DNA of 64,000 nt, from assembly GCA_965277615.1 (NCBI GenBank), contig CBDIDG010000005.1:2418001-2482000 (forward strand), written 5' to 3'. Within the stretch, counting starts at the first letter, position 1. Every line of letters begins with the position of its first letter. Below the pieces are notes generated by a model. That model was not told the DNA's origin. It saw only the letters and a list, made by a program, of their open reading frames with translations, and did not search any database. This DNA is from Bog-532 sp965277615 (GTDB lineage Bacteria > Actinomycetota > Actinomycetes > Streptosporangiales > Streptosporangiaceae). The translations under genes and the position numbers were made by a program. Below are positions 44,261-52,151 of the stretch, one piece after another.

Positions 44261-44580
44261 GCGCCGCGGAGGTGACGAGCGCGCTGGCGCGGGTGCTGCG
44301 GTCCCACGGCGGCGGGCTGGTGCTCGAGCAGGACGGCCCGGACGTGCGGGTGCGGTTCACCGGGATGTGCTCGGCCTGCCCGTGCCGGGTGCTGTGCCAC
44401 GACAACCTGGTCCAGCCGGCCCTGCTCGCCGTCGATGGGGTGGAGACCGTGGACGCGCCGGGCACCCGGGTCGACCCAAGCGTCCGCACGCGTATCGCTG
44501 CACTATACGGAAGGCAGGAGGCTCCTGATGTCCATGGCGATAGTGCCGCATCCGGTCCTGGACACGGATACACAGCCTGA
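44257..44580 (+). CDS. NifU C-terminal-domain-like protein
   Basis: 107 residues. The core is VLEQDGPDVRVRFTGMCSACPCRVLCHDNLVQPALLAVDGVETVDAPG, close in pattern to NifU/NfuA domains (G.C..CP....tl...i...L....GV..V). The Cys positions are CSACPC plus one more Cys in VLC. Such domains carry a Fe-S cluster to a target enzyme; the Rieske oxygenase 800 bases downstream and the preceding amidohydrolase are possible recipients. The GTG start overlaps the amidohydrolase stop and the C-terminus overlaps the IclR gene by 53 bases. Confidence 0.8.
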   Translation: MSAAEVTSALARVLRSHGGGLVLEQDGPDVRVRFTGMCSACPCRVLCHDNLVQPALLAVDGVETVDAPGTRVDPSVRTRIAALYGRQEAPDVHGDSAASGPGHGYTA

Positions 44581-45319
44581 TTCCGTTCTCGGCAAGGTCC
44601 GCCTCATCCTGGAGGCATTCCATGCCGAGGACGAGACCTTGTCGCTGGCGGAACTGACCAGGCGCACGCGTGTGCCGAAACCCACCGTCTACCGGATCTG
44701 CCAGGAGCTGGTGGAATGGGGCGCGCTCGAACGGTCCGGCGTGCTGTACCGGCTGGGCCTGCGGCTGTTCGAGCTGGGGCAGCGGGCGGCCCGGCGCCGC
44801 CGCCTGCACGACATCGCCCAGCCGTACATGCAGGAACTGGCGTGGCAGACCCGCGAGACCGTGCACTGCGCGGTCCGGGATGGCTGCGACGTGCTGTATA
44901 TCGAGAAGCTGGGCGGCCATCGCCAGGTCGTCCGGCCGTCCCGGACCGGCGGCCGGATGCCCATGCACTGCACCGCCACGGGCAAGGTGCTGCTGGCTTT
45001 CGCGCCTGCGCAGGTGGCGGAGCAGGTCCTGGGGGGCCCGCTGCCGCGCGTCACCGGGCGCACGGTCGTGATGCCGCACATGCTGCGCGCCGAGCTGGAG
45101 CGCATCCGTGCGAACGGGTACGCCACCGAGAGCGAAGAGACACGGATCGGCTACCTGTCCGTGGCCGCCCCGGTCCGGGAGGCGGACGGGGCGATCTGCG
45201 CCGCGCTGTCGGTGACCGCGCCCACGACCAGGGTTCAGCTCAGGAGGCTGGTGCCGGTCGTGCAGGCCGCAGCGGCCGGCATCAGCGCGCGCCTGCGGTC
45301 GGATTGCCTGTCCGCGTGA
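44528..45319 (+). CDS. IclR-family transcriptional regulator (within the operon)
   Basis: 263 residues. The winged helix is SVLGKVRLILEAFHAEDETLSLAELTRRTRVPKPTVYRICQELVEWG and the ligand domain shows VHCAVRDGCDVLYIEKLGG, PMHCTATGKVLLAFAP and RANGYATESEETRIGYLSVAAPV. It probably regulates the surrounding catabolic genes in response to an aromatic or acyl metabolite. The ATG at 44528 is supported by AGGAGG six bases upstream, inside the NifU-like gene. A regulator inside the transcript would give autoregulation. Confidence 0.88.
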   Translation: MSMAIVPHPVLDTDTQPDSVLGKVRLILEAFHAEDETLSLAELTRRTRVPKPTVYRICQELVEWGALERSGVLYRLGLRLFELGQRAARRRRLHDIAQPYMQELAWQTRETVHCAVRDGCDVLYIEKLGGHRQVVRPSRTGGRMPMHCTATGKVLLAFAPAQVAEQVLGGPLPRVTGRTVVMPHMLRAELERIRANGYATESEETRIGYLSVAAPVREADGAICAALSVTAPTTRVQLRRLVPVVQAAAAGISARLRSDCLSA

Positions 45320-45389
45320 CCGCCGTCCCAGCGGCCACGTTCCGGCAGGTGGACCCGAGGCATTGGCGGGCCGGGTGGATCAGCGAATC

Positions 45390-46613
45390 ATGGGTGCCGT
45401 GACCCGATCCGACAAACGTGCCCGTGGCCTCGGCCGCCAGGACTGGAAGACCTGGCCGCACTACGACGCGGCCACGGAAGGCTTCAAGGGATACTGGTAC
45501 CCGGTGACCTGGTCCAGCCACATCACCGGGAAACCCGCCGCCTTCACCGTCTGCGGTGAGAAGATTGCGCTAATCCGGGATCGGGGCACTGTGTATGCCC
45601 TGCACGACCGTTGCCCGCACCGGGGCGTGCCCTTGTCCCAGGGCAGCCAGGAGTTCCCCGGCACGCTGAGCTGCCCCTACCACGGCTGGACCTACGACCT
45701 GCGCAGCGGCATGCTCGTGGCCGCCATCACCGACGGCCCGCAGTCGCCGATCTGCGGGAAGGTCTCGGTGGCCGCCTACCCGGTGGCCGAGCGGCTCGGC
45801 ATGGCCTGGGTGTACATACCGGTCGCCGGCGAGGATCCGCACCCGATCGACTCCCAGCTTCCTGAAGAGCTCGTCGGCACGCCGTTCGTGATGGGCGGGC
45901 GGATCGAGGACCGGACCGGGAACTGGCGTTTTGCCTGCGAGAACGGCTACGACGAAGGGCACGCCAAGTACCTCCACCGTACCTCGCTGTGGCGGCTGTT
46001 CAAGGCCATGCCGACGTGGAACATGACCCGGGTCGTGCCGCAGGGCCGCTGGATCTTCCGCGTGCAAGACGAGCAGTACTGGGAAGCTGACTTCCCGGGA
46101 CTCGGCCGGTGGAGCAACAAGGCCTGGTGGAAGCTGACCCCTCCTGCGGCGAAAACCGGCGGCCAGGCCTCCAACATCGGCAACACCGGCGGCGGCAAGG
46201 CCATGGACCCGGTCATCGCGGCGCAGGAATTCCCCGGCTTCGCCTCGGTGTCGATGCCCGGGGTACTTCGCATCGCCTACCCGAACTTCATCCACTACGA
46301 GTTCTACGTCCCCGTCGACGCGGGCCATCACCGGTATGTCGGCGTGATGGTCAACTTCCGCGCGGGCCTGCGGACGGCGTGGTTCTACGCCAAGTACCTG
46401 GGCTGGATCCGGTGGCTCTTCCATGGCGGTTTCTCCGCCCAGGACGCATGGATGGTCGACATGACCGACGCGCCGCCCGAGCGGCTCTATCGCCCCGACG
46501 TGTCGCTGACCGCCTGGCGCGGCCTGGCGGAGAAGGAATACCAGGCCAAGCTGGATGCGATCCGCCCGGCGAGCGCCAACCCCGCGCCCGGCGCCGCGAG
46601 CGAGGGCTCATGA
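45390..46613 (+). CDS. Rieske non-heme iron oxygenase, large subunit
   Basis: About 407 residues. The Rieske [2Fe-2S] site is LHDRCPHRGVPLSQG and GTLSCPYHGWTYDLRSG (CxH, CxxH; residues about 75-100). The mononuclear iron site is ACENGYDEGHAKYLHRTSL, giving D-x2-H-x4-H. The rest is a typical START-like catalytic domain ending in FHGGFSAQDAWMVDM. Such enzymes dihydroxylate, hydroxylate or demethylate aromatic or quaternary-ammonium substrates and need a reductase, which is not encoded nearby. The start is uncertain: ATG 45390, GTG 45399 or TTG 45363. Its stop overlaps the 39-residue protein gene. Confidence 0.9.
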   Translation: MGAVTRSDKRARGLGRQDWKTWPHYDAATEGFKGYWYPVTWSSHITGKPAAFTVCGEKIALIRDRGTVYALHDRCPHRGVPLSQGSQEFPGTLSCPYHGWTYDLRSGMLVAAITDGPQSPICGKVSVAAYPVAERLGMAWVYIPVAGEDPHPIDSQLPEELVGTPFVMGGRIEDRTGNWRFACENGYDEGHAKYLHRTSLWRLFKAMPTWNMTRVVPQGRWIFRVQDEQYWEADFPGLGRWSNKAWWKLTPPAAKTGGQASNIGNTGGGKAMDPVIAAQEFPGFASVSMPGVLRIAYPNFIHYEFYVPVDAGHHRYVGVMVNFRAGLRTAWFYAKYLGWIRWLFHGGFSAQDAWMVDMTDAPPERLYRPDVSLTAWRGLAEKEYQAKLDAIRPASANPAPGAASEGS

Positions 46614-46729
46614 CGCGCCGCCAGCTGGCCGCCGCCGTGATCGGCATCGCTGCGGCCGTTGGCATTTCGCTGCTCTGGCGGGCCGTCAGGCGTTCGGCCA
46701 ACACGCAGGTGCACAGGATCAACCAGTGA
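46610..46729 (+). CDS. 39-residue single-pass membrane protein
   Basis: MTRRQLAAAVIGIAAAVGIS followed by LLWRAVRRSANTQVHRINQ. One membrane helix lies between a basic N-terminus and a basic C-terminal tail, so the topology would be tail inside. The ATG overlaps the Rieske stop (ATGA) and the stop overlaps the start of the M20-like gene (GTGA), which argues strongly that it is real. It may tether the Rieske enzyme or another enzyme of the pathway to the membrane; that is inference. Confidence 0.65.
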   Translation: MTRRQLAAAVIGIAAAVGISLLWRAVRRSANTQVHRINQ

Positions 46730-48015
46730 GCTGGACCGAGGCGGCCAGAGCCCGCGTCAGCGCGCAGCGGCTGCGCGAACTTGTGGTCGCGCTGGTGGAC
46801 ATTCCCAGCCCCACCGGCTACGAGCGGCCGCTGGCCGAGTACGCGGCCGGCCTACTCGGCCAGGCGGGGCTGCGGGCCGGCGTGCTCGCGCTGGATGATC
46901 GGCAGGCGGACGCCCACGCCGTGCTGCGCGGCCAGGGCGGCGGCGCCGACCTCATGCTCTACGCGCCGGTCGACACGCTGACCACCGGCATCGCCGAGCA
47001 GGACGTCCCGGCGATCGGCCCCCGCCTGCGCGACGACATGCGTCCCGCGGCCCGAGTGCACGGCGACTACGTGGTCGGCCTCGGCGCGGGCAACCCCAAG
47101 GGCCACGCCGCGTGCGTCCTGGCCGCGGCGGAGGCCATCGCCGCGGCTTGTGTGCCGCTCGCTGGTGACCTGCTGGTGGGGCTCGGCGCCGGGGGAATGC
47201 CCACGAACGCGCTGCACCTGGACGGCGACCCGCGGGCCCACACCGGGCAGGGGGCCGGCTGCTCGTTCCTGCTGGAGCAGGGCCACTGGTCTGACTACGC
47301 CGTCATCGCCAAGCCCGGCTGGACGGTCTCGCATGAGGAGGTCGGGCTGGCCTGGTTCGATGTCCGGGTCCCCGGCACCCACACCTACGCCGGCAGCCGG
47401 CACCGGCTGCCGTACGCCAACGCGATCGAGGCGGCGGGCCGGGTGGCCGCCCGGCTGGAGGACTGGTTCGCCGCCTACGCGGAACGGCACACCGGGGACA
47501 CCGTGGCCCCGCAGGGCATCGTGGCCGCCATCGACGCGGGCTGGATGCGGATGGCGGCGGTGACCCCGGCGGTGTGCCGGATCCGCTGCGACCTCCGCCT
47601 GTCGCCGCACACCACGCCGATGCAGGCCAAGCGGGAGTTCGGCGAGGCCGTCGCGCGGATCGGCGCTGGCCTGGAGCTCGACCTGGACTGGGACATGGTG
47701 CTGGCCATCCCCGGCACCCGCACCGACCCGGCCAGCCCGGTGGTGACTGCCGCCATCGCCGCCTGGGAGGAGGCCGCCGGCCAGCCGCACGAGCCGGTCA
47801 CTGGCAACTCGGGCGCCACCGATGCGAACATCCTGCGCAACCGCGGCATCCCGGCCGCGCGCGTCGGCATGCCCAAGGCGAGCACCGGCGAACTGGCCAT
47901 CGACCCCTCGGCCGACTTCCAGATGGGGATGAACACCGTGGACATCAGGGAAATGGAGCGCCTCACCAGGCTGCTCATCCGGGTAGCGGTCGACGTGATC
48001 GGGACCACCGGATGA
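46726..48015 (+). CDS. M20-family-like protein lacking canonical metal ligands
   Basis: 429 residues with the M20 peptidase/deacylase fold: LVALVDIPSPTGYERPLAEYAAGLL at the start, a dimerisation-like middle, and VTGNSGATDANILRNRGIPAARVGMP near the end. In active M20 enzymes the metals are held by HxD, a D before KG, EE and a late His. Here the places read LMLYAPVDTL (no His), GLGAGNPKGHAA (Asn for Asp), LVGLGAGGMPTNAL (no EE), and no clear late His, so binuclear zinc is unlikely. It may use another mechanism or be a binding protein. It is overlapped by its neighbours on both sides. Confidence 0.75.
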   Translation: MSWTEAARARVSAQRLRELVVALVDIPSPTGYERPLAEYAAGLLGQAGLRAGVLALDDRQADAHAVLRGQGGGADLMLYAPVDTLTTGIAEQDVPAIGPRLRDDMRPAARVHGDYVVGLGAGNPKGHAACVLAAAEAIAAACVPLAGDLLVGLGAGGMPTNALHLDGDPRAHTGQGAGCSFLLEQGHWSDYAVIAKPGWTVSHEEVGLAWFDVRVPGTHTYAGSRHRLPYANAIEAAGRVAARLEDWFAAYAERHTGDTVAPQGIVAAIDAGWMRMAAVTPAVCRIRCDLRLSPHTTPMQAKREFGEAVARIGAGLELDLDWDMVLAIPGTRTDPASPVVTAAIAAWEEAAGQPHEPVTGNSGATDANILRNRGIPAARVGMPKASTGELAIDPSADFQMGMNTVDIREMERLTRLLIRVAVDVIGTTG

Positions 48016-48995
48016 GCGCGACGATCGTACTCGGCGTCTGCGCCTCGCACAGCACGCTGATGAACACGCACTGGGAGCAGACCGAGCACATCGAGGCGGC
48101 GACCCGGTTCCGGGACGCGCTCGGCGAGGCGCGGGACCTGATCGCTGCCGCCCGCCCGGACACGGCCATCATCGTCGGATCGAACCACTTCCGCGGCTTC
48201 TGGCTCGACCTGATCCCCGCCTTCACGATCGGCGTGGGCGAATGCGTCGCCAGCGGCGAATCGGGGACCCCGGCCGGGCCGCAGCGGGTGGACGTACCGC
48301 TGGCCCGGCACCTCGTCCGGGACCTGGTGGACGGGGGCGGCTTCGACCCGGCCTTCTCCGCCAAGCTGCAGATCGATCACGGCCAGTCACATGCCATTCA
48401 GTACCTGCTGGCCGGGCTGGACGTGAGCGTGGTGCCCGTCGTGGTGAACGTGTTCGCGCCGCCGCTGCCCACGCTGCGGCGGTGCGCGGACCTCGGCGCA
48501 GCGATAAGGACCGCCCTCGGGTCGTTCTCCGGGGACCGGCGGGTCGTGGTGATCGGGTCCGGCGGCCTGTCGCACCGGCTGCCCTGGCCGGACTGGCGGG
48601 ATCCGCACGGCGACGACGAGGAGTTCATGGTCCAGGCCTGGCTCGCCGGGCGGGACGACTGGGCCCAGTTCGACACCAGGCGCCGCCAGATCATCCGGGC
48701 CGCGCCGAGCGTGATCAACGCCAGCTTCGATGAACGGTTCCTGTCGCTGCTCGAGCGGGGAGAGGCGTCGAGCCTGTGCACGCTGACCAGCGAGGATCTT
48801 GAGCGGGAAGCGGGCAACGGCGCGCAGGAGATCCGGACCTGGCTGGCCGCCGCGGCGGCGCTGGGCGATGCCCCGGGCCGGCGGCTGGCCTACGAGCCCG
48901 TCCCGGACTGGCTGACCGGCATGGCGGTGACCGTCATCGATCCGGCGGCGCCCGCCGGGCCCGTCGCCATCGACCCCGAGGAGAATCCCCGATGA
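48012..48995 (+). CDS. Class III extradiol ring-cleavage dioxygenase (MhpB/LigB superfamily)
   Basis: 327 residues resembling 2,3-dihydroxyphenylpropionate 1,2-dioxygenase. Landmarks are GVCASHSTLMNTHWEQ (first His), AIIVGSNHFRGFWLDLIPAF (second His), LQIDHGQSHAIQYLLAGLDVSVVPV with the catalytic DHG, and VVVIGSGGLSHRLPWPDW. The C-terminal TSEDLEREAGNGAQEIRTWLAAAAALG also matches MhpB. It would open a catechol ring meta with Fe(II) and oxygen. Followed by two alpha/beta hydrolases and, past an IS110, an MhpC-like hydrolase. This is the clearest pointer to an aromatic substrate for the operon. Confidence 0.88.
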   Translation: MSATIVLGVCASHSTLMNTHWEQTEHIEAATRFRDALGEARDLIAAARPDTAIIVGSNHFRGFWLDLIPAFTIGVGECVASGESGTPAGPQRVDVPLARHLVRDLVDGGGFDPAFSAKLQIDHGQSHAIQYLLAGLDVSVVPVVVNVFAPPLPTLRRCADLGAAIRTALGSFSGDRRVVVIGSGGLSHRLPWPDWRDPHGDDEEFMVQAWLAGRDDWAQFDTRRRQIIRAAPSVINASFDERFLSLLERGEASSLCTLTSEDLEREAGNGAQEIRTWLAAAAALGDAPGRRLAYEPVPDWLTGMAVTVIDPAAPAGPVAIDPEENPR

Positions 48996-49852
48996 CCATC
49001 TGGACTGACCTGGCCGGCACCGACTATGCGGTACGGACGGTTGACGCCGGAGGCATACCCACCCGGTCACTGCAGGCCGGGCCGCACGACGGTGACCCGG
49101 TGGTGTTCCTGCACGGCACGAGCGGCCACCTGGAAGCGTTCATCCGCAACATCGGCCCGCACGCCGCGGCGGGCTACCGGTGCCATGCCATCGACATGCT
49201 GGGCCACGGGTACACCGGCAAGCCCGGCTACCCGTATGAGATCCCGCGCTACGTGGAGCACCTGACCGCGTACCTGGACGCCGTCGGCGCCAGCGCGGCG
49301 CACCTGGTCGGGGAGTCGCTCGGCGGCTGGGTGAGCGCCTGGCTGGCCTCCGAGCAGCCGGACCGGGTCCGCTCGCTGCAGCTGCTCGCGGCCGGCGGAA
49401 CCAAGGCCAACCCGGAGGTCATGGACCGGATCCGTACGTCGACGCAGCAGGCGGTCACCAGCGACGACATCGATCTGACCCGCAAACGGCTCAATCTGCT
49501 CATGGCCAACCCGGCTAAGGACGTCAGCGACGAGCTGGTCCAGATACGGCACCGGATCTACCATCAGCCCGACTTTGTGAGCAACATCGGGAACCTGCTG
49601 TGCCTGCAGGACATGGACACCCGGCAGCGGAACCTGCTGCGACCGGACCGGCTGCGGCGCATCAAGGCGCCAGCGCTGATCGTATGGGGACATCAGAACC
49701 CATTCGGTGACGTGCCGGAGGCCCGTGCCATGCACGCGGAGATCCCCGGTTCCCGGCTGGAGCTGTTCGCGGACTGCGGGCACTGGCCGCAGCACGAGCG
49801 GCACGAGATCTACAACCCGCTGTCGCTGGAGTTCCTCGCGGCGGCCCGGTGA
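48992..49852 (+). CDS. Alpha/beta hydrolase (meta-cleavage-product hydrolase type)
   Basis: 286 residues. The oxyanion loop is PVVFLHGTSGHLEAFIRNIGPHAA, the nucleophile elbow AAHLVGESLGGWVSAWLASEQPD (Ser near residue 111), and the acid/His segments are ALIVWGHQNPFGDVPEA and FADCGHWPQHERHEIYNPL. It is similar to 2-hydroxymuconic semialdehyde-type hydrolases and sits directly after the extradiol dioxygenase with a four-base overlap, so it is the most obvious candidate for the ring-fission hydrolase. Confidence 0.87.
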   Translation: MTIWTDLAGTDYAVRTVDAGGIPTRSLQAGPHDGDPVVFLHGTSGHLEAFIRNIGPHAAAGYRCHAIDMLGHGYTGKPGYPYEIPRYVEHLTAYLDAVGASAAHLVGESLGGWVSAWLASEQPDRVRSLQLLAAGGTKANPEVMDRIRTSTQQAVTSDDIDLTRKRLNLLMANPAKDVSDELVQIRHRIYHQPDFVSNIGNLLCLQDMDTRQRNLLRPDRLRRIKAPALIVWGHQNPFGDVPEARAMHAEIPGSRLELFADCGHWPQHERHEIYNPLSLEFLAAAR

Positions 49853-50679
49853 CCAGGCGCGGCTACGCCGACACCCCGCTGGGCCAGCTGCACTACGCCG
49901 AGTGCGGGGACGGCCCGGCCGTGGTGCTGCTGCACCAGAGCCCGCGCTCGTGGGACGAGTACCGGGAGGTGCTGCCGCTGCTCGCCGACGTCGGCCTGCG
50001 GGCCATCGCGCCAGACACGATCGGCTTCGGCAACTCGGCGCGGGCCCCTGAGCACTCGATCGAAGCCTACGCGGCAGCGACGCTGGCGTTCCTTACCGCG
50101 CTCGGCCTGGAGCGGGTCCATCTCGCCGGGCACCACACCGGCGGCGTGATCGCACTCGAGGTGGCCGCCCGCGCGCCTGCCCGGGTGGACCGCCTCGTGC
50201 TGTCCTGCACCCCCTTCATCGACGCCGCAGCGCGGTCCCGGCGATCCGGCCGCCCGGTGGTGGACCAGGTGACCGAACGGCCGGACGGCACCCACCTCGC
50301 TGAACTGTGGCAGTGCCGCCAGCAGTTCTACCCCGCCGGGCGGCCCGACCTGCTGACCAGGTTCGTCCGCGACTGGCTCGCGGCCTGGCCGGAGGCTGAG
50401 CGTGGGCACGGGGCCGTCGGCGCCTACCGGATGGAGGAGCGGGCCGGCCTGGTCACCGCTCCGACGCTGTGCATCGGTGCCTCCGGTGACCCGTACTCGT
50501 TCCCCGACCTGCCCGGACTGGCCGCGCACATCCAGGACGCGCGGACCGTGGTGATCGAGGGCGGCATGGTCCCGCTGGAGTTCCAGGCGGACCAGTTCGC
50601 GGGCATCGTCGCCGGCTTCGTCCGCGGTTCACGAGAGACATCCCAGGAGCTTAAGTGTCAAGCCGGGGCGGAAGATTGA
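49849..50679 (+). CDS. Alpha/beta-hydrolase-fold protein with His in the nucleophile elbow; 3' end altered by IS110
   Basis: 276 residues as read. The elbow is HLAGHHTGGVIALEVAARAP, so the nucleophile position of G-x-S-x-G is His (GHHTG). The late His/acid region is CIGASGDPYSFPDLPGL and VVIEGGMVPLEFQADQF, where the usual catalytic His is Met. Both changes make ordinary serine-hydrolase chemistry unlikely. The last nine codons (ending QAGAED) come from the IS110 element; without it the frame would end SQERN two bases before the next ATG. Function of the protein is probably unaffected. Confidence 0.78.
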   Translation: MTRRGYADTPLGQLHYAECGDGPAVVLLHQSPRSWDEYREVLPLLADVGLRAIAPDTIGFGNSARAPEHSIEAYAAATLAFLTALGLERVHLAGHHTGGVIALEVAARAPARVDRLVLSCTPFIDAAARSRRSGRPVVDQVTERPDGTHLAELWQCRQQFYPAGRPDLLTRFVRDWLAAWPEAERGHGAVGAYRMEERAGLVTAPTLCIGASGDPYSFPDLPGLAAHIQDARTVVIEGGMVPLEFQADQFAGIVAGFVRGSRETSQELKCQAGAED

Positions 50680-51911
50680 GGGAGGTTTTGCCGGTGGGAC
50701 CAGGCGGTGGCTTCGTCGTAGAGGGTGCGGGTTTTCAGGCATCCGTGCAGGATGCCGACGAGCCTGTTCGCCAGCCGCCGCAGGGCGTCGTTGTGCTCGA
50801 TGCCGCGGGCGCGGAGGCCGTCGTAGTGGGCGCGGGCACCGGGCGAGGCGTTCAGGGAGGCGAAGGCCTGCGCGTTGAGGGCATCAACGAGGCGGTCGTT
50901 GTGGATGAACCGGGCGGCGACAACCTTCTTCTTTCCGGACGCGCGGGTGATCGGGCTGGTCGCGGCGTAGTTGCGGCGGGCCTTGCCGTCGGCGTAGCGG
51001 TGCGGGTCGTCGCCGAACTCGCCGAGCACCCGGGCGCCGAGGACGGCCCCCATGCCGGGCTGGGACCGGTAGATCTCAGCGTCCGGGTGCCGGCCAAAAT
51101 TTTCCTCCACCTGCCCTTGCAGGGCCTTGACCTGCTCGTTCAGGGTGGTGATCACCGCGATCAGGGACCGCACGGTGGCCGCGTAGGCGGCGGTAAGCGC
51201 CGCTGGCTGGCCCAGGCGCTCGCTGCGCAGCGCGGCCAGGACTGCGGTTGCCTTCTCGTGGATGTTCCGGCGGCCGGCGCGCTTGAGCGCGGCGGAGATC
51301 TGCGCGCGGGTCAGCTTCGCGGCCCGGGCTGGCTCCGTGGCCTTGCCCAGCAGCTCCAGCGCATCGGGGGCGTCCAAGTCGCCGAAGGCCTCCAGGGCGG
51401 CCGGGAAGTAGTCCAGCAGCTGGTGCCGCAGCCGCTGGGTCTGCCGGGTCCGCTCCCAGATCAGCGTCTTGTGGGTGCGGGCCAGCACCTTCAGGCCCTC
51501 TGCCCCGGCGCTGTCACCCGCAACGGCCCGGAGCTGGTGGGAATCGGTGCGGACCATGTCGGTGAGCATGTGCGCGTCACCGGCGTCGCTCTTGGCACCG
51601 GACACGCCGTGCCGTTCCCGGTACCGCGATGCCTGCAAAGGGTTCACCGCGAACACCGAGTAGCCGGCCGCGACCAGGGCGGCGACCCACGGGCCGCGGT
51701 CGGTCTCGATCCCGATCACCACCTGCGCGGCGTCCAGATCATCGCTCAGCTGCTGCCCGATCAGCTCGTGCAGCCCGGCCATCCCGGCAACGCCCTCAGG
51801 CAGCCTCTTCCTGCCCAGCACCCGGCCCGCGGCATCCATCACCTCCACATCGTGATGGTCCTCAGCCCAGTCATCGCCCACGAAAAGCCGCACCGGTTCT
51901 CCCGTCCGCAA
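50658..51911 (-). CDS. IS110-family transposase (DEDD recombinase)
   Basis: 417 residues. The N-terminal RuvC-like DEDD domain begins VRLFVGDDWAEDHHDVEVMDAAG and has VVIGIETDRGPWVAALVAAGYSVFAVNP and SGAKSDAGDAHMLTDMVRTD. The C-terminal Tnp domain (transposase_20) has RSQPGMGAVLGARVLGEFGD, with the conserved Ser in the later SPITRASGKKKVV region. All acidic residues are in place and the frame is intact. The family moves through a circular intermediate and is guided by a bridge RNA made from a non-coding end. Confidence 0.93.
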   Translation of the reverse strand: MRTGEPVRLFVGDDWAEDHHDVEVMDAAGRVLGRKRLPEGVAGMAGLHELIGQQLSDDLDAAQVVIGIETDRGPWVAALVAAGYSVFAVNPLQASRYRERHGVSGAKSDAGDAHMLTDMVRTDSHQLRAVAGDSAGAEGLKVLARTHKTLIWERTRQTQRLRHQLLDYFPAALEAFGDLDAPDALELLGKATEPARAAKLTRAQISAALKRAGRRNIHEKATAVLAALRSERLGQPAALTAAYAATVRSLIAVITTLNEQVKALQGQVEENFGRHPDAEIYRSQPGMGAVLGARVLGEFGDDPHRYADGKARRNYAATSPITRASGKKKVVAARFIHNDRLVDALNAQAFASLNASPGARAHYDGLRARGIEHNDALRRLANRLVGILHGCLKTRTLYDEATAWSHRQNLPQSSAPA

Positions 51912-52100
51912 CGCCGAATCACCTCAGCAGCCTGCGGGAGAACCATCAGCGACCTAATGAAACTGTGCTCACGCCAGCCGGCGGGCACGACATCCCAGCA
52001 GCGATTCAGCTCTCCCGGTCACCGGCAGGGGCACGGTCTCTCGTCAGGGCTCAGAACCCAGGAGATGCAAGTGCTCACCCGCCGGCGGCCACCAGGCACC
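51912..52100 (-). ncRNA. Candidate IS110 bridge-RNA region
   Basis: IS110-group elements (as opposed to IS1111) encode their bridge RNA in the non-coding end upstream of the transposase. Here that end is 51912 to about 52140, transcribed with the transposase from the minus strand. The 190 bases have several short self-complementary pieces and no coding potential. Exact ends and guide loops cannot be read without folding. Confidence 0.4.
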
Positions 52101-52122
52101 GGGTCTGCCGTACGGCAGACCC
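52101..52122. repeat. 22-bp perfect palindrome near the IS110 left end
   Basis: A perfect palindrome centred on CCGTACGG (52108-52115) with arms beginning GGGTCTG. By the boundary inferred from the AGGAGC repeats it lies inside the IS110 element, 20 bases from its end. It could bind the transposase or form a promoter-proximal hairpin in the excised circle. Confidence 0.6.
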
Positions 52123-52151
52123 GCTAACACTCATTAGGAGCGGAACTGAGC

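Larger units (their letters stand above)
50651..52141 (-). mobile_element. IS110-family insertion sequence splitting the catabolic operon
   Basis: About 1.49 kb with one transposase on the minus strand. A direct repeat AGGAGC occurs at 50645-50650 and 52136-52141, the likely junctions. Removing the element between the repeats recreates a seamless operon: the upstream hydrolase would end in TGA and the next ATG would follow after two bases. IS110 elements have no terminal inverted repeats, which fits. Confidence 0.8.

Noticed and set aside
52101..52122. 22-bp palindrome as an operator for the MhpC-like gene
   Set aside because: The AGGAGC direct repeats place it inside the IS110 element, so it is more likely part of the transposon end.
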